DNA of 64,000 bases. It comes from Sabellastarte sp. h YS-2021 (Eukaryota > Annelida > Polychaeta > Sabellida > Sabellidae). How positions within the stretch are numbered: the stretch's first letter is position 1; the number at the start of each line of letters is the position of its first letter. The translations under genes were made by a program, and so were the position numbers. The DNA lies in assembly GCA_964017235.1 (NCBI GenBank), contig OZ024933.1:55596255-55660254 (forward strand). Direction: 5' to 3'. Shown here in pieces: positions 51,841-62,229 of this stretch. The notes beneath the pieces were generated by a model that searched no databases, had not been told where the DNA came from, and saw nothing but the letters and a program-made list of their open reading frames with translations.

Positions 51841-52399
51841 CTTTTTATGTCAGCTGACTTGTCAGTCAGCTGACATTATGTCGTCACTCTGCGGTACGCG
51901 TACGCGTGAACAACTTCTCCTCCAAAACTTCAAGGCCTAGAGACGTGCTGTTTTTTTTAAAAGATACCTTATCTATCGAGGATGAAAAATTGTTCAAGGC
52001 ATGCAAATCTGTCTGTTCGTCTGTTTGCTAGAGACATTACAAGGGGGGTACCCCCACCAAAAGTGTGAAAATTTCAACACTTAATCACAATTTTCTCAGT
52101 GACTATTGCAGGGATTTCTATCATATCTTGCATATATGTACTAGGCCACAGGTAGATTCTCTTGTGTGAGTATGAGACCTGGATCTGTCTTACTTTTTTT
52201 TAATAAATTTTTTTAATAATTTTTAATGCATTAAAATTCATGAAATCATGCACAAAATCATTTATAACTTGAAAAGTGTTGCATTTAGAGCATTTTGTTA
52301 AAATATGTTATTCAGCTACTTTTTTCATAGCTACAATATGGTGAGTAAGTTGGGTGCCTGTCTCAATAGCTAAGTGAGTAATAGCTACTTTTGGGCTTT

Positions 52400-54895
52400 T
52401 CAGTAACTTCCATCATGAGTAGAATCACTTGTAACTGAAAAACTATTGCATTTACAGAATTTCGTATAAATATGTTATTCAGCTACTTTTGGGTCAGCTA
52501 TAACATAGTAAAATTTTAGACCTGTAGCTCATGGCATAGCTGAGTAATAGCTACTTTTAGGTTATCACTATTGAGTAAATCGCTTATAACTTCAAAACTA
52601 TTGCATTTAGAGAATTTCATATAAATATGTTATTCAGCTACTTTTGGGTCAGCTATAACATAGTAAAATTTCAGACCTGTAGCTCATGGCATAGCTGAGT
52701 AATAGCTACTTTTAGGTTATCACTGTTGAGTAAATCGCTTATAACTTGGAAACTATTGCATTTAGAGTATTTTGTTGCAATATATTATTCACCTATTTTG
52801 GGATCAGCTATAACATAGTGAAGTTTCAGATCTGTGGCTCATTGCATAGCTGAGTAATAGCTACTTTAAAGTTCTCACTATTGAGTAAATCAGTTGTAAT
52901 TGGAAAACTATTGCATTTAGAGAATTTCGTATAAATATGTTATTCAGCTACTTTTGGGTCAGCTATAACATAGTAAAATTTCAGACCTGTAGCTCATGGC
53001 ATAGCTGAGTAATAGCTACTTTTAGGTCATCACTATTGAGTAAATCAGTTGTAACTTCAAAACTATTGCATTTACAGTATTTTGCTTGAATATGTTATTC
53101 ACCTACTTTTGGGTCAGCTATAACATAGTGAAATTTCAGACCTGTAGCTCATTGCATAGCTGAGTAATAACTACTTTGAGGTTCTCACTATTGAGTAAAT
53201 CAGTTGTAATTGCAAAACTATTACATTTAGAGAATTTAGTATAAATATGTTATTCAGCTACTTTTGGGTCAGCTATAACATAGTAAAATTTCAGACCTGT
53301 AGCTCATGGCATAGCTGAGTAATAGCTACTTTTAGGTCATCACTATTGAGTAAATCAGTTGTAACTTGAAAACTATTGCATGTACAGTATTTTGCTTAAA
53401 TATGTTGTTCACCTACTTTTGAGTCAGCTATAACATAGTGAAATTTCAGACCTGTAGCTCATTGCATAGCTGAGTAATAACTACTTTGATATTCTCACTA
53501 TTGAGTAAATCAGTTGTAATTGCAAAACTATTGCATTTAGAGAATTTAGTATAAATATGTTATTCAGCTACTTTTGGGTCAGCTATAACATAGTAAAATT
53601 TCAGACCTGTAGCTCATGGCATAGCTGAGTAATAGCTACTTTTAGGTCATCACTATTGAGTAAATCAGTTGTAACTTGAAAACTATTGCATGTACAGTAT
53701 TTTGCTTAAATATGTTGTTCACCTACTTTTGGGTCAGCTATAACATAGTAAAATTTCAGACCTGTAGCTCATGGCATAGCTGAGTAATAGCTACTTTGAG
53801 GTTATCACTGTTGAGTAAATTGCTTATAACTTGGAAATTATTGCATTTAGAGTATTTTGTTTCAATATGTTATTCACCTATTTTGGGGTCAGCTATAACA
53901 TAGTGAAGTTCCAGACCTGTGACTCATTGCATAGCTGAGTAATAGCTACTTTGAAGTTCTCAGTGTTGAGTAAATCACTTATAATTTGAAAACTATTGCA
54001 TTTAGAGAATTTAGTATAAATATGTTATTCAGCTACTTTTGGGTCAGCTATAACATAGTAAAATTTCAGACCTGTAGCTCATGGCATAGCTGAGTAATAG
54101 CTACTTTTAGGTCATCACTATTGAGTAAATCACTTATAACTTGCAAACTATTGCATTTAGAGTATTTTGTTGCAATATGTTATTCACCTATTTTGGGGTC
54201 AGCTATAACATAGTGAAGTTCCAGACCTGTGGCTCATTGGATAGCTGAGTAATAGCTACTTTGAAGTTCTCACTGTTGAGTAAATCAGTTGTAATTGGAA
54301 AACTATTGCCTTTACAGAAATTTGTGCAAATATGTTATTCAGCTACTTTTGGGTCAGCTATAACATAGTGAAATTACAGACCTGTAGCTCATGGCACAAC
54401 TGAGCAATAGCTATTCTCGGGCACTGACTGTTGAGTAAATCGGCTATAACTTGAAAAATATTGCATTTGGAGTATTTTGTTAAAATATATTGTTCACCTA
54501 CTTTTGGGTTAGCTATAACATAGTGAAATTACAGACCTATAGCTCATGGCATAGCGTAGCAATAGCTATTTTCAGGTTCTCACTATTGAGTAAATCAGTT
54601 GTAACTTGAAAACTATTGCATTTACAGTATTTTGCTTAAATATGTTGTTCACCTACTTTTAGGTCAGCTATAACAGAGCAAAAATTCAGACATGTAGCTC
54701 ATTGCATAGCTGAGTAATAGTTCCTTTGAGGTTCTCACTGTTGAGTAAATCAGTTGTAACTTGAAAACTATTACATTTAGAGTATTTTGTTAAATATGTT
54801 ATTCACAGACGTTTTGGTCAGCTATAACATAGTGAAATTGCAGACCTCTATGTCATGGCATAGCTGAGCAAAGCTTCTTTCAGGTTCTCACTGTT
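52400..54895. repeat. 155-bp tandem array, about 16 units, with a dimeric higher-order pattern
   Basis: The GCTATAACATAGT landmark recurs at 52497, 52652, 52807, 52962, 53117 and 53272, exactly 155 bp apart, and continues to about 54830. Between 52907 and 53840 two unit types alternate. One has TTTAGAGAATTTAGTATAAA, AAAATTTCAGACC and CATGGCATAGC; the other has ACAGTATTTTGCTTAAATATG, GAAATTTCAGACC and CATTGCATAGC. This gives a 310-bp dimer repeated three times. The outer units are more diverged. Confidence 0.92.
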
Positions 54896-54904
54896 GAGTA
54901 AATC

Positions 54905-55730
54905 ATTGTACCCAACCTGTAGGAAATCATGGGCTGGGAATCTGTTAATATGGTCCGATTTGACCTTGGAACCCTCCTTCAAGGTCAAATGAGGATAGCC
55001 AAACATAAAAGTGCTTATAACTCGCTTATTATTGGTCCTAGAGGTTTGGAATGAAAACCAACCTATAGAAAATCATGAGCTGGGAATTCTTTGGTGTGGT
55101 CGGACTTCACCTTGGACCCCTCCTTCAAGGTCAAATGAGGATAGCCAAACTTAAAAGTGCTTATAACTCGCTTATTATTGGTCCTAGAGGTTTGGAATGG
55201 AAAACCAACCTATAGAAAATCATGGGCTGGGAATCTTTTGGTGTGGTCGGATTTCACCTTAGACCCCTCCTTCCAGGTCAAACGAAGATAGCCAAACTTA
55301 AAGTGCTTATAACTCGCATATTATTGGTCTTGGAGGTTTGGGATGGTAAACCAACATATAGGAAATCATGGGCTGGGATTCTTTTGGTGTGGTCAGATTT
55401 GACCTGGGACCCCTCCTTCAAGGTCAATTGAGGATAGCCAAACTTACAATTGCTTATAACTCACTTATTATTGGTCCTACAAGTTTGGGATGGTAAACAA
55501 GCTACAGGAAATCATGGGCTGGGAATTTTTTTGTGTGGTCGGATTTGACCTTAGACCCCTCCGTCAAGGTCAAACAAGGATAGCCAAACTTAAAAAGTGC
55601 CTATGACTCACTTATTATTGGTCCGACAGGTTTGTGATGGTAAACCATCCTAAATTCTTTGGCTGGGAATCTTTTGGTATGGTCAGATTTGACCTTTGGA
55701 TCCCTTCTTCATGGTCGAACGAGGATATTG
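54905..55730 (-). repeat. 147-bp repeat family in inverse orientation, about 5.5 units
   Basis: Units are reverse complements of those in elements A and B (CCTCCTTCAAGGTCAAATGA, GATAGCCAAACTTAAAAGTGC, TAACTCGCTTATTATTGGTC). They sit inside element C directly after the 155-bp array, so either a 147-bp element inserted into element C or element C captured part of it. The units are more diverged than at 58500-60030. Confidence 0.9.
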
Positions 55731-55979
55731 CATTTATAGTATTTCTTTAAATATTTTTAACCTACTTTTTACACTTAAACAATTACCTTGTTACTTTATT
55801 TCATAATACCATTTGCAGGGCACAACTTTTTTGTCCTTTTCTTCTGTCAGCTTCGGAATATCTTTCGAACATGCTGTTCAGTTGCCATTTACTGTATTTC
55901 TGTACAGCCCTTTCCCTGATAATTATGCTTTCCTCTCATTATCACCATCACAAATCAAAAACATTCAGTCAGCTGACAC

Positions 55980-55999
55980 AGTGCCCGTTCACGGGCACT
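55980..55999 (+). other. 3' hairpin of HINE-like element C
   Basis: AGTGCCCGT (55980-55988) pairs perfectly with ACGGGCACT (55991-55999) around a TC loop. It lies one base after the inverted GTCAGCTGAC motif, where a Helentron 3' hairpin is expected. Confidence 0.7.
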
Positions 56000-56015
56000 C
56001 TCCTCTTGTTATGCT

Positions 56016-56259
56016 GTTCAATTGCTTCTTGTTCTGGTTAAAAACACATAAAGATTCTTGCTGAATTTTTATACTTCAAAAGGATAAAGCTATGAAATTA
56101 TACAGTTCCTCAAAATTTCAAGAATAACACAATATCTGTTGCATCAAAGAACAATTACAGTTGGGTTAATTGCTGTAATATTTGATCAATTTGATTGACT
56201 GGAACCAGGTCAATAATGTGACGGTTACCAACAATTCACAGGGCTATATCCATAGAAAG
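56016..56259. other. AT-rich spacer, no feature recognised
   Basis: Nothing could be supported here. It lies between the end of element C and the SINE-like sequence. Confidence 0.5.
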
Positions 56260-56410
56260 CTTAAATTTAGGGTTCTCAGTCATATCAGGAGAGGTCCTCA
56301 GTGTTGTGATTGCATTCCACATGCTGCTATTAACAGGATTTGACCTCCACACATGGAGGCGAGGGGTAAATGCTAAACTTGGTAACCACTTGACCACAGA
56401 GGCCTCTGGT
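56260..56410 (-). mobile_element. tRNA-derived SINE-like element
   Basis: On the minus strand TGGTCAAGTGG (complement of 56386-56396) matches the Pol III A box fully, and AGGTCAAATCC (complement of 56336-56346) matches the B box at about 8 of 11 positions, 39 bases apart as in a tRNA. The tRNA-like head starts CCTCTGTGG. After the B box comes AGCAGCATGTGG then TGCAATC, resembling the sequence downstream of the B box at 42240-42420. It lacks proper acceptor pairing and so is not a functional tRNA. Confidence 0.6.
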
Positions 56411-57061
56411 GCTTACAAGGAATCCAACTAGAGAAATGCTTTTGCTAACAAAAGCGAAGCATCCCTTAAAGTTTAAAATGCTTTGTGGTTTTAATAAGCA
56501 TGCTGTAAAGCTAAGAATGCACAAAGCTGCACCGTATGCTTTCCCAATACCTCTTAATACATTTTGAAGCTATAAAAGCAACAATAAAGGAGATATAAGC
56601 CAAAACCTCCAAAGCAGCCATTTATGACCCCAGTTTGGCCCATAAGGGAGGGTCGGGGGGTAAAACTGACCGGCTATTTAGACTCTCCACATATGCTTTC
56701 CCAATACCTCTTAATACATTCTGAAGGTCTAAAAGCAACAATAAAGGAGATATAAGGCAAAACTCCAAAGCAACTATTTTATGACCCCAGTTTGACCCAT
56801 AAAGGGGGATCGGATACATTCTGAAGCTATAAAAGCAACGATAAAGGAGATATAAGGCAAAAACTCCAAAGCAGCTATTTATGACCCCAGTTTGGCCCAT
56901 AAGGGGGGGATCGGGGGGTAAAACTGACCAGCTATTTAGACTCTCCACATATTCTTTCTAAATACCTCTTAATACATTCTGAAGCTATAAAAGCAACAAT
57001 AAAGGAGATATAAGGGAAAAACTCAAAATCAGCTATTTTATGACCCCAGTTTGACCCATAA

Positions 57062-57075
57062 GGGGGGGGGGGGGG
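57062..57075 (+). repeat. G14 homopolymer
   Basis: Fourteen G bases inside the 158-bp array. The equivalent position in the 730-bp duplicate (57792-57807) has 16, and other units have G6-G8 runs interrupted by A or AT. This indicates length instability, or uncertainty in the assembly, at this site. Confidence 0.9.
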
Positions 57076-57791
57076 TAAAACTGACCGGCTATTTAGACTC
57101 GCCACATATGCTTTCCCAATACCTCTTAATACATTTTGAAGGTATAAAAGCAACAATAAAGGAGATATAAGGCAAAACTCCAAAGCAACTATTTTATGAC
57201 CCCAGTTTGACCCATAAGGGGGGGTTGGGGGATAAAACTGACCGGCTATTTAGATTCTCTACATATGCTTTCCCAATACCTCTTAATACATTCTGAAGCT
57301 ATAAAAGCAATGATAAAGGAGATATAAGGCAAAAACTCCAAAGCAGCTATTTATGACCCCAGTTTGGCCCATAAGGGAGGGATCGGGGGGTAAAACTGAC
57401 CGGCTATTTAGACTCTCCACATATGCTTTCCCAATACCTCTTAATACATTCTGAAGGTCTAAAAGCAACAATAAAGGAGATATAAGGCAAAACTCCAAAG
57501 CAACTATTTTATGACCCCAGTTTGACCCATAAAGGGGGATCGGATACATTCTGAAGCTATAAAAGCAACGATAAAGGAGATATAAGGCAAAAACTCCAAA
57601 GCAGCTATTTATGACCCCAGTTTGGCCCATAAGGGGGGGATCGGGGGGTAAAACTGACCAGCTATTTAGACTCTCCACATATTCTTTCTAAATACCTCTT
57701 AATACATTCTGAAGCTATAAAAGCAACAATAAAGGAGATATAAGGGAAAAACTCAAAATCAGCTATTTTATGACCCCAGTTTGACCCATAA

Positions 57792-57807
57792 GGGGGGGGG
57801 GGGGGGG
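57792..57807 (+). repeat. G16 homopolymer
   Basis: Sixteen G bases at the position equivalent to 57062-57075 in the second 730-bp copy. Confidence 0.9.
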
Positions 57808-58445
57808 TAAAACTGACCGGCTATTTAGACTCGCCACATATGCTTTCCCAATACCTCTTAATACATTTTGAAGGTATAAAAGCAACAATAAAGGAGATAT
57901 AAGGCAAAACTCCAAAGCAACTATTTTATGACCCCAGTTTGACCCATAAGGGGGGGTTGGGGGATAAAACTGACCGGCTATTTAGATTCTCTACATATGC
58001 TTTCCCAATACCTCTTAATACATTCTGAAGCTATAAAAGCAATGATAAAGGAGATATAAGGCAAAAACTCCAAAGCAGCTATTTATGACCCCAGTTTGGC
58101 CCATAAGGGAGGGATCGGGGGGTAAAACTGACCGGCTATTTAGACTCTCCACATATGCTTTTGCAATACCTCTTAATACATTCTGAAGCTATAAAAGCAA
58201 CAATAAAGGAGATAGAGGCAAAAACTGAAAATCAGCTATTTTATGACCCCAGTGTGACCCATAAGGGGGGGCCGTGGGGTAAAACTGACCGGCTATTTAG
58301 ACTCTCCACATATGGTTTCCTATTACCTCCCAGTACATTTTATAGCTCTAAATGCAATACTTAAGAAGATAATAGGGGGGTTGGCCTAAATTTAAAGCTT
58401 TCAGATTGGAAGTTGTCAGAAAATCACTCATAAACTAGACCTATC

Positions 58446-58463
58446 GCATCGGAGAACCGATGC
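58446..58463 (-). other. 3' hairpin of HINE-like element B
   Basis: GCATCGG (58446-58452) and CCGATGC (58457-58463) pair perfectly around AGAA. Read on the minus strand, CTAG follows after 7 bases. Helitron-type elements typically end with a hairpin about 5-12 bases before CTRR. Confidence 0.75.
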
Positions 58464-58499
58464 AAATTGTATCCACCAGAAGAAAACTCACCAAAGCCA

Positions 58500-60030
58500 T
58501 TCTAACATCGCTAACCTTGAAGGAGAAGCCCAAGGTTAAATCTGACCATGTCAAAAGATTCTTAGCCCATGATTTCCTACAGGTTGGTGTGACACTGCAA
58601 ACCTCTAGGAATACGAATAAGCAAGATATAAACACTAATTTTGGCAATCCTCATTTGACCTTGAAAGAGGGGCCAAAGGTCAAATCCGATCACACCAAAA
58701 GATTCCCAGCCCATGATTTCCTAGATTTTGGTTTACCATTCCAAAGCTCTAGGACCAATAATAAGCGAGTTATAAGCACTTTAAGTTTGGCTATCCTCGT
58801 TTGACCTTGATGGAGGGTCCAAGGTCAAATCCGACCACAGCAATAGATTCCCAGCACATAATTTTGTGTACTATCCTCGTTTGACCTTGAAGGAGGGGTC
58901 CAAGGTCAAATCCGACCACAGCAATAGATTCCCAGCCCATGATTTCCTATATGTTGGTTTACCATCCCAAACCTCTAGGACCAATAGTAAGCGAGTTATA
59001 AGCACTTTTAAGTTGGGCTATCCTCATTTGACCTTGAAGGAGGGGTCCAAGGTCAAATCCGACCACACCAAAAGATTCCCGGCCCATGATTTCCTATAGG
59101 TTGGTTTACCATCCCAAACCTCTAGGACCAATAATAAGCGAGTTATAAGCACTTTTAAGTTTGGCTATCCTCGTTTGACCTTGAAGGAGGGGTCCAAGGT
59201 CAAATCCGACCACACCAAAAGATTCCCAGCCCATGACTTCCTATAGGTTGGTTTACCATCCTAAACCTATACGACCAATAATAAGCGAGTTATAAGCACT
59301 TTTAAGTTTGGCTATGCTCGTTTGACCTTGAAGGAGGGGTCCAAGGTCAAATCCGACCACACCAAAAGATTCCCAGGCCATGATTTCCTATAGGTTGGTT
59401 TACCATCCTGAACCTCTAGGACCAATAATAAGCGAGTTATAAGCACTTTTAAGTTTGGCTATCCTCGTTTGACCTTGAAGGAGGGGTCCAAGGTCAAATC
59501 CGACCACACCAAAAGATTCCCAGCCCATGACTTCCTGTAGGTTGGTTTACCATCCCAAACCTCTAGGATCAATAATAAGCGAGTTATAAGCACTTTTAAG
59601 TTTGGCTATCCCCGTTTGACCTTGAAGGAGGGGTCCAAGGTCAAATCCGACCACACCAAAAGATTCCCGGCCCATGATTTCCTATAGGTTGGTTTATCAT
59701 CCCAAACCTCTAGGACCAATAATAAGCGAGTTATAAGCACTTTTAAGTTTGGCTATCCTCGTTTGACCTTGAAGGAGGGGTCCAAGGTCAAATCCGATCA
59801 CACCAAAAGATTCCCAGCCCATGATTTCCTATAAGTTGGTTTACCATCCTAAACCTCTACGACCAATAATAAGCGAGTTATAAGCACTTTTAAGTTTGGC
59901 TATCCTCGTTTGACCTTGAAGGAGGGGTCCAAGGTCAAATCCGACCACACCAAAAGATTCCCAGCCCATGATTTCCTATAGGTTGGTTTACCATCCCAAA
60001 CCTCTAGGACCAATAATAAGGGAGATATAA
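58500..60030. repeat. 147-bp tandem array, element B (about 10 units)
   Basis: GTTTACCATC recurs at 59104, 59251, 59398 and 59545, exactly 147 bp apart. Each unit contains the dyad TGACCTTG...CAAGGTCA (for example 59029-59036 and 59048-59055). Units from 58870 on are very similar. The first two (58500-58860) are diverged and one is shortened. Confidence 0.95.
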
Positions 60031-60042
60031 GCACTTTTCATG

Positions 60043-60290
60043 ACTGCAAAGAAACGCCTGTGGCGGCCATCTTGTTTTTCAAAATGAGGCCAAAAATATT
60101 CCCAATCAAGATTTTATAATGAGGAACACATCCTGCGAATTGGAGATTTCTACCTATAATACCCTTTGCTCTAGAGGGCCACCAAAAGTCCTTGTTTAAA
60201 GTCGAAAAACACCCGTGGCGGCCATCTTGTTTTTCAAAATGAGGCCAAAAATATTCCCAGGCAAGATTTTATGGCTATGAATATATCCTG
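60043..60290. repeat. 155-bp duplication with a CpG-containing GGCGGCCATCTTG block
   Basis: TGGCGGCCATCTTGTTTTTC occurs at 60061 and 60216, each followed by AAAATGAGGCCAAAAATATT. It forms the non-147-bp part of element B next to its 5' end. Confidence 0.85.
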
Positions 60291-60393
60291 GAAATTTGAG
60301 AGGGCTAGCTATAATATTTTTTTCGTTAGAGCGGTAACGGTGAAATCTCTCTACACACTGCGGCGGCGTAGGCGTAACGAAGTCAAATCTATA

Positions 60394-60422
60394 GTATCCA
60401 CCGGATAGCATCCGGTGGATAC
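60394..60422 (-). other. Perfect 13-bp dyad at the 5' end of HINE-like element B
   Basis: GTATCCACCGGAT (60394-60406) and ATCCGGTGGATAC (60410-60422) are exact reverse complements with a 3-base spacer. The outer part of the dyad is the element's subterminal motif, so the terminus itself can fold back. Confidence 0.85.
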
Positions 60423-60670
60423 AAATATGGGTCCATTACTGAAATATGAACATTTTATCAACTGGTGGCAATGATTGGTACCCTGCAATAATTAGTAGCA
60501 AGGCAGTATGGCTTAAATTAAAACTTTAAATTTATATTGCAGGAAGCTTTGTCATAGATCAGATTCATAATATTTTAGTTCTCGCTAACCATGGTAAATC
60601 ATGTCCATTCGTAAGATTTTAACTTCAGTCATTTAGGCATGTTAAAATCAGATATTTTTCAAAAGCTGTT

Positions 60671-60890
60671 AGTGGTGGTGGACCAGTTCACACCCCTGTA
60701 CCCATTCTCGCCAACCCTCAATATTTGGAACCGTGGCCTATATCTGTGAGGTATCCTTGGATGTGTAACTGCCACCTCAAAGATTCATACTTTTTGATAC
60801 AAAACACATTCACCACTTCACAGATAATTATAAAATTGATCATATACATTGGCAATTTATTGTGTACTGGTGATTGTCTATAATTAATCA
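60671..60890. repeat. Dispersed repeat, copy 2 (partner about 40955-41120)
   Basis: It has GTGGTGGTGGACCA, a CAACCCTCAAT block and, at 60795-60860, a stretch matching 41030-41095 at about 80%. Compared with copy 1 it has extra sequence between the two blocks. The minus-strand frame keeps the MYMI, VVNVF and KKY residues seen in copy 1. Confidence 0.65.
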
Positions 60891-61440
60891 AGGACCTGTC
60901 ACACAAGTGAATACCAGAATGATTCAGTATATACATTTTGTTGTAAGGATCAGGTTACTGACTTCAAGTCCAAAGTCATCATATTCTTCAGATTTCAGTG
61001 ACTATGGGTGTACATTTGTTTATTAACTGTTGGCATGTCTGAGTATCATTATTGGTTCCAATTACCATTATGTCTGAGTATCATTATTGGTACCATTGGT
61101 TGATTATATCATTTTTGGTAGGGGAGGGTTGGTAACACCAGTATCTCAGTATTTGAGACCAGTTCACTTAATACCATGACCACACATGATGACCGGTATT
61201 TGAAGTTTCAGTACATAATATTGAGATTTCTTTTGAAAGAACTGCCATGTTTTGTTTTCTCCTATTGTACTTCCTGTTAGTGAGCCTATTCATTTTGGGA
61301 TATGCTACAATGTAATTTTTCAGTAACCTGGAAATGGTTTACACTGATGGGATGCTGAAATGGAAAATCTGCTGCCGACCCTGCATATTATTTTTGCTTT
61401 TTCTGGCGTCCGGCGTCATACTTGGTTTCCGGTAATTTCA
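60891..61440. other. AT-rich stretch with a short TCTGAGTATCATTATTGG duplication
   Basis: No gene was recognised. TCTGAGTATCATTATTGG occurs twice close together, near 61038 and 61073. The rest shows nothing I can support. Confidence 0.5.
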
Positions 61441-62225
61441 AGTAAGAGTATGTATCCTATCTTTACCAAATTTGGTATGGGTGTTTATTAGGTTAATAGC
61501 TTGCATGAGATTTCTTTTGGTGAAGATAGCTAGTAATAGCTATAGCTAACTGAGTAATAGCTACTTAGCTACTTTTGTGTACTTCTTTCGTTTCTGGGCA
61601 TTTTAAGGAAAAATATTTGACATATCTTTACCAAATTTGGTAATTTGGTATGAGCAAATTAGTTAGGTCAATATCTTGCTTGGGATTGCTTTTAGTGATA
61701 ATAGCTATATAATTGACTGAGTAATAGCTACTTAGCTACTTTGAGTAGCTTTTTATTTTAAGCATTTTAAAGGAAAAGTATTTCACCTATGTTCACAAAA
61801 TTTGGGATGGAGGATTATTGCATCAGTAGCTTGCGTGGGATTGCTTTTGGTGATAATACCTTTATAGCTAACTGAGTAATAGCCACTGTACTATATAGCT
61901 ATTATGCTATTTTGAGTTGACTTTTTTTCTGGACATTTTAATGATACAATGTTTGATATCTTCACAAAAATTTATATGAAGGATAATTGGGTCAATACTT
62001 TGGCCAGGAAAGCTTTTGGTCGATGATAGCTTTGTAGCTATCTTAGTAATAGCTGCTTTGCTACTTTGAGCCTACTCTGAATTGCATTTCTGTTTTCACT
62101 CTGTTAAAGGAAACATATTTAACTCATCTTTTTAAAATTTTGTGTGAAGGTTTATAGCGTCAATTGCTTACTTGGTATTGTTGTTGATTTTAATAGCTTT
62201 AATCTTGTGAGTAATAGCTACATAG
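61440..62225. repeat. Degenerate tandem repeat of about 167 bp, five units
   Basis: A TCTTTACCAAATTTGG-like block recurs near 61461, 61625, 61791, 61959 and 62127. Each is followed by a GTCAATA-CTTGC block, TTGGTGATAATAGCT and GAGTAATAGCTACTT. The GAGTAATAGCTACTTT motif is shared with the 155-bp array of element C, so the two families may be distantly related. Confidence 0.8.
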
Positions 62226-62229
62226 CAAA

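Larger units (their letters stand above)
51848..56015 (+). mobile_element. HINE-like element C with 155-bp array and nested 147-bp units
   Basis: TGTCAGCTGACT (51848-51859) is inverted as AGTCAGCTGACA (55967-55978) near the other end. Directly after the latter is a perfect 9-bp hairpin (55980-55999), followed by CTCCTCTTG and a T-rich stretch. The order 5' short repeat, internal tandem array, inverted short repeat, 3' hairpin again matches Helentron/HINE layout, here in plus orientation and with different end sequences from elements A and B. The left end also holds the 12-bp palindrome ACGCGTACGCGT (51896-51907). No Rep/helicase frame is present. The exact right end (55999 to about 56015) is not fixed. 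Confidence 0.55.
56530..58340. repeat. 158-bp tandem array with a 730-bp higher-order duplication and long G runs
   Basis: ATGCTTTCCCAATACCTC recurs about every 158 bp (for example 56535 and 56693). Each unit has a TAAAAGCAACAATAAAGGAG block, a TTATGACCCCAGTTTG block and a purine-rich GGG block before TAAAACTGACCGGCTATTT. A stretch from about 56640 to 57370 is repeated at an offset of 730 bp (57370-58100) with very few differences, including a shared shortened unit (GGGGGATCGGATACATTCTG). Minus-strand frames of 108 and 131 aa come from this periodicity. Confidence 0.9.
58435..60424 (-). mobile_element. Helentron/HINE-like element B with 147-bp tandem repeats
   Basis: This is the best-preserved copy of the family also seen at 44578-48434. 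On the minus strand it starts with TTGTATCCACC (60424-60414) inside a long dyad, carries a unique 5' part (60040-60390), then about 10 units of 147 bp, then the same motif inverted (58477-58467), a perfect 7-bp hairpin (58463-58446) and CTAG (58438-58435) followed by T. Length is about 1.99 kb. No Rep/helicase coding sequence is present. Elements A and B share the sequence outward from the inner array edge to CTAG and diverge before it, which fixes the 3' end well. The 5' end is less certain because A lacks the long dyad. Confidence 0.7.

Noticed and set aside
56622..57678. 108-131 aa minus-strand frames rich in Leu and aromatic residues as membrane proteins
   Set aside because: They lie wholly in the 158-bp tandem array and repeat with it, including across the 730-bp duplication.
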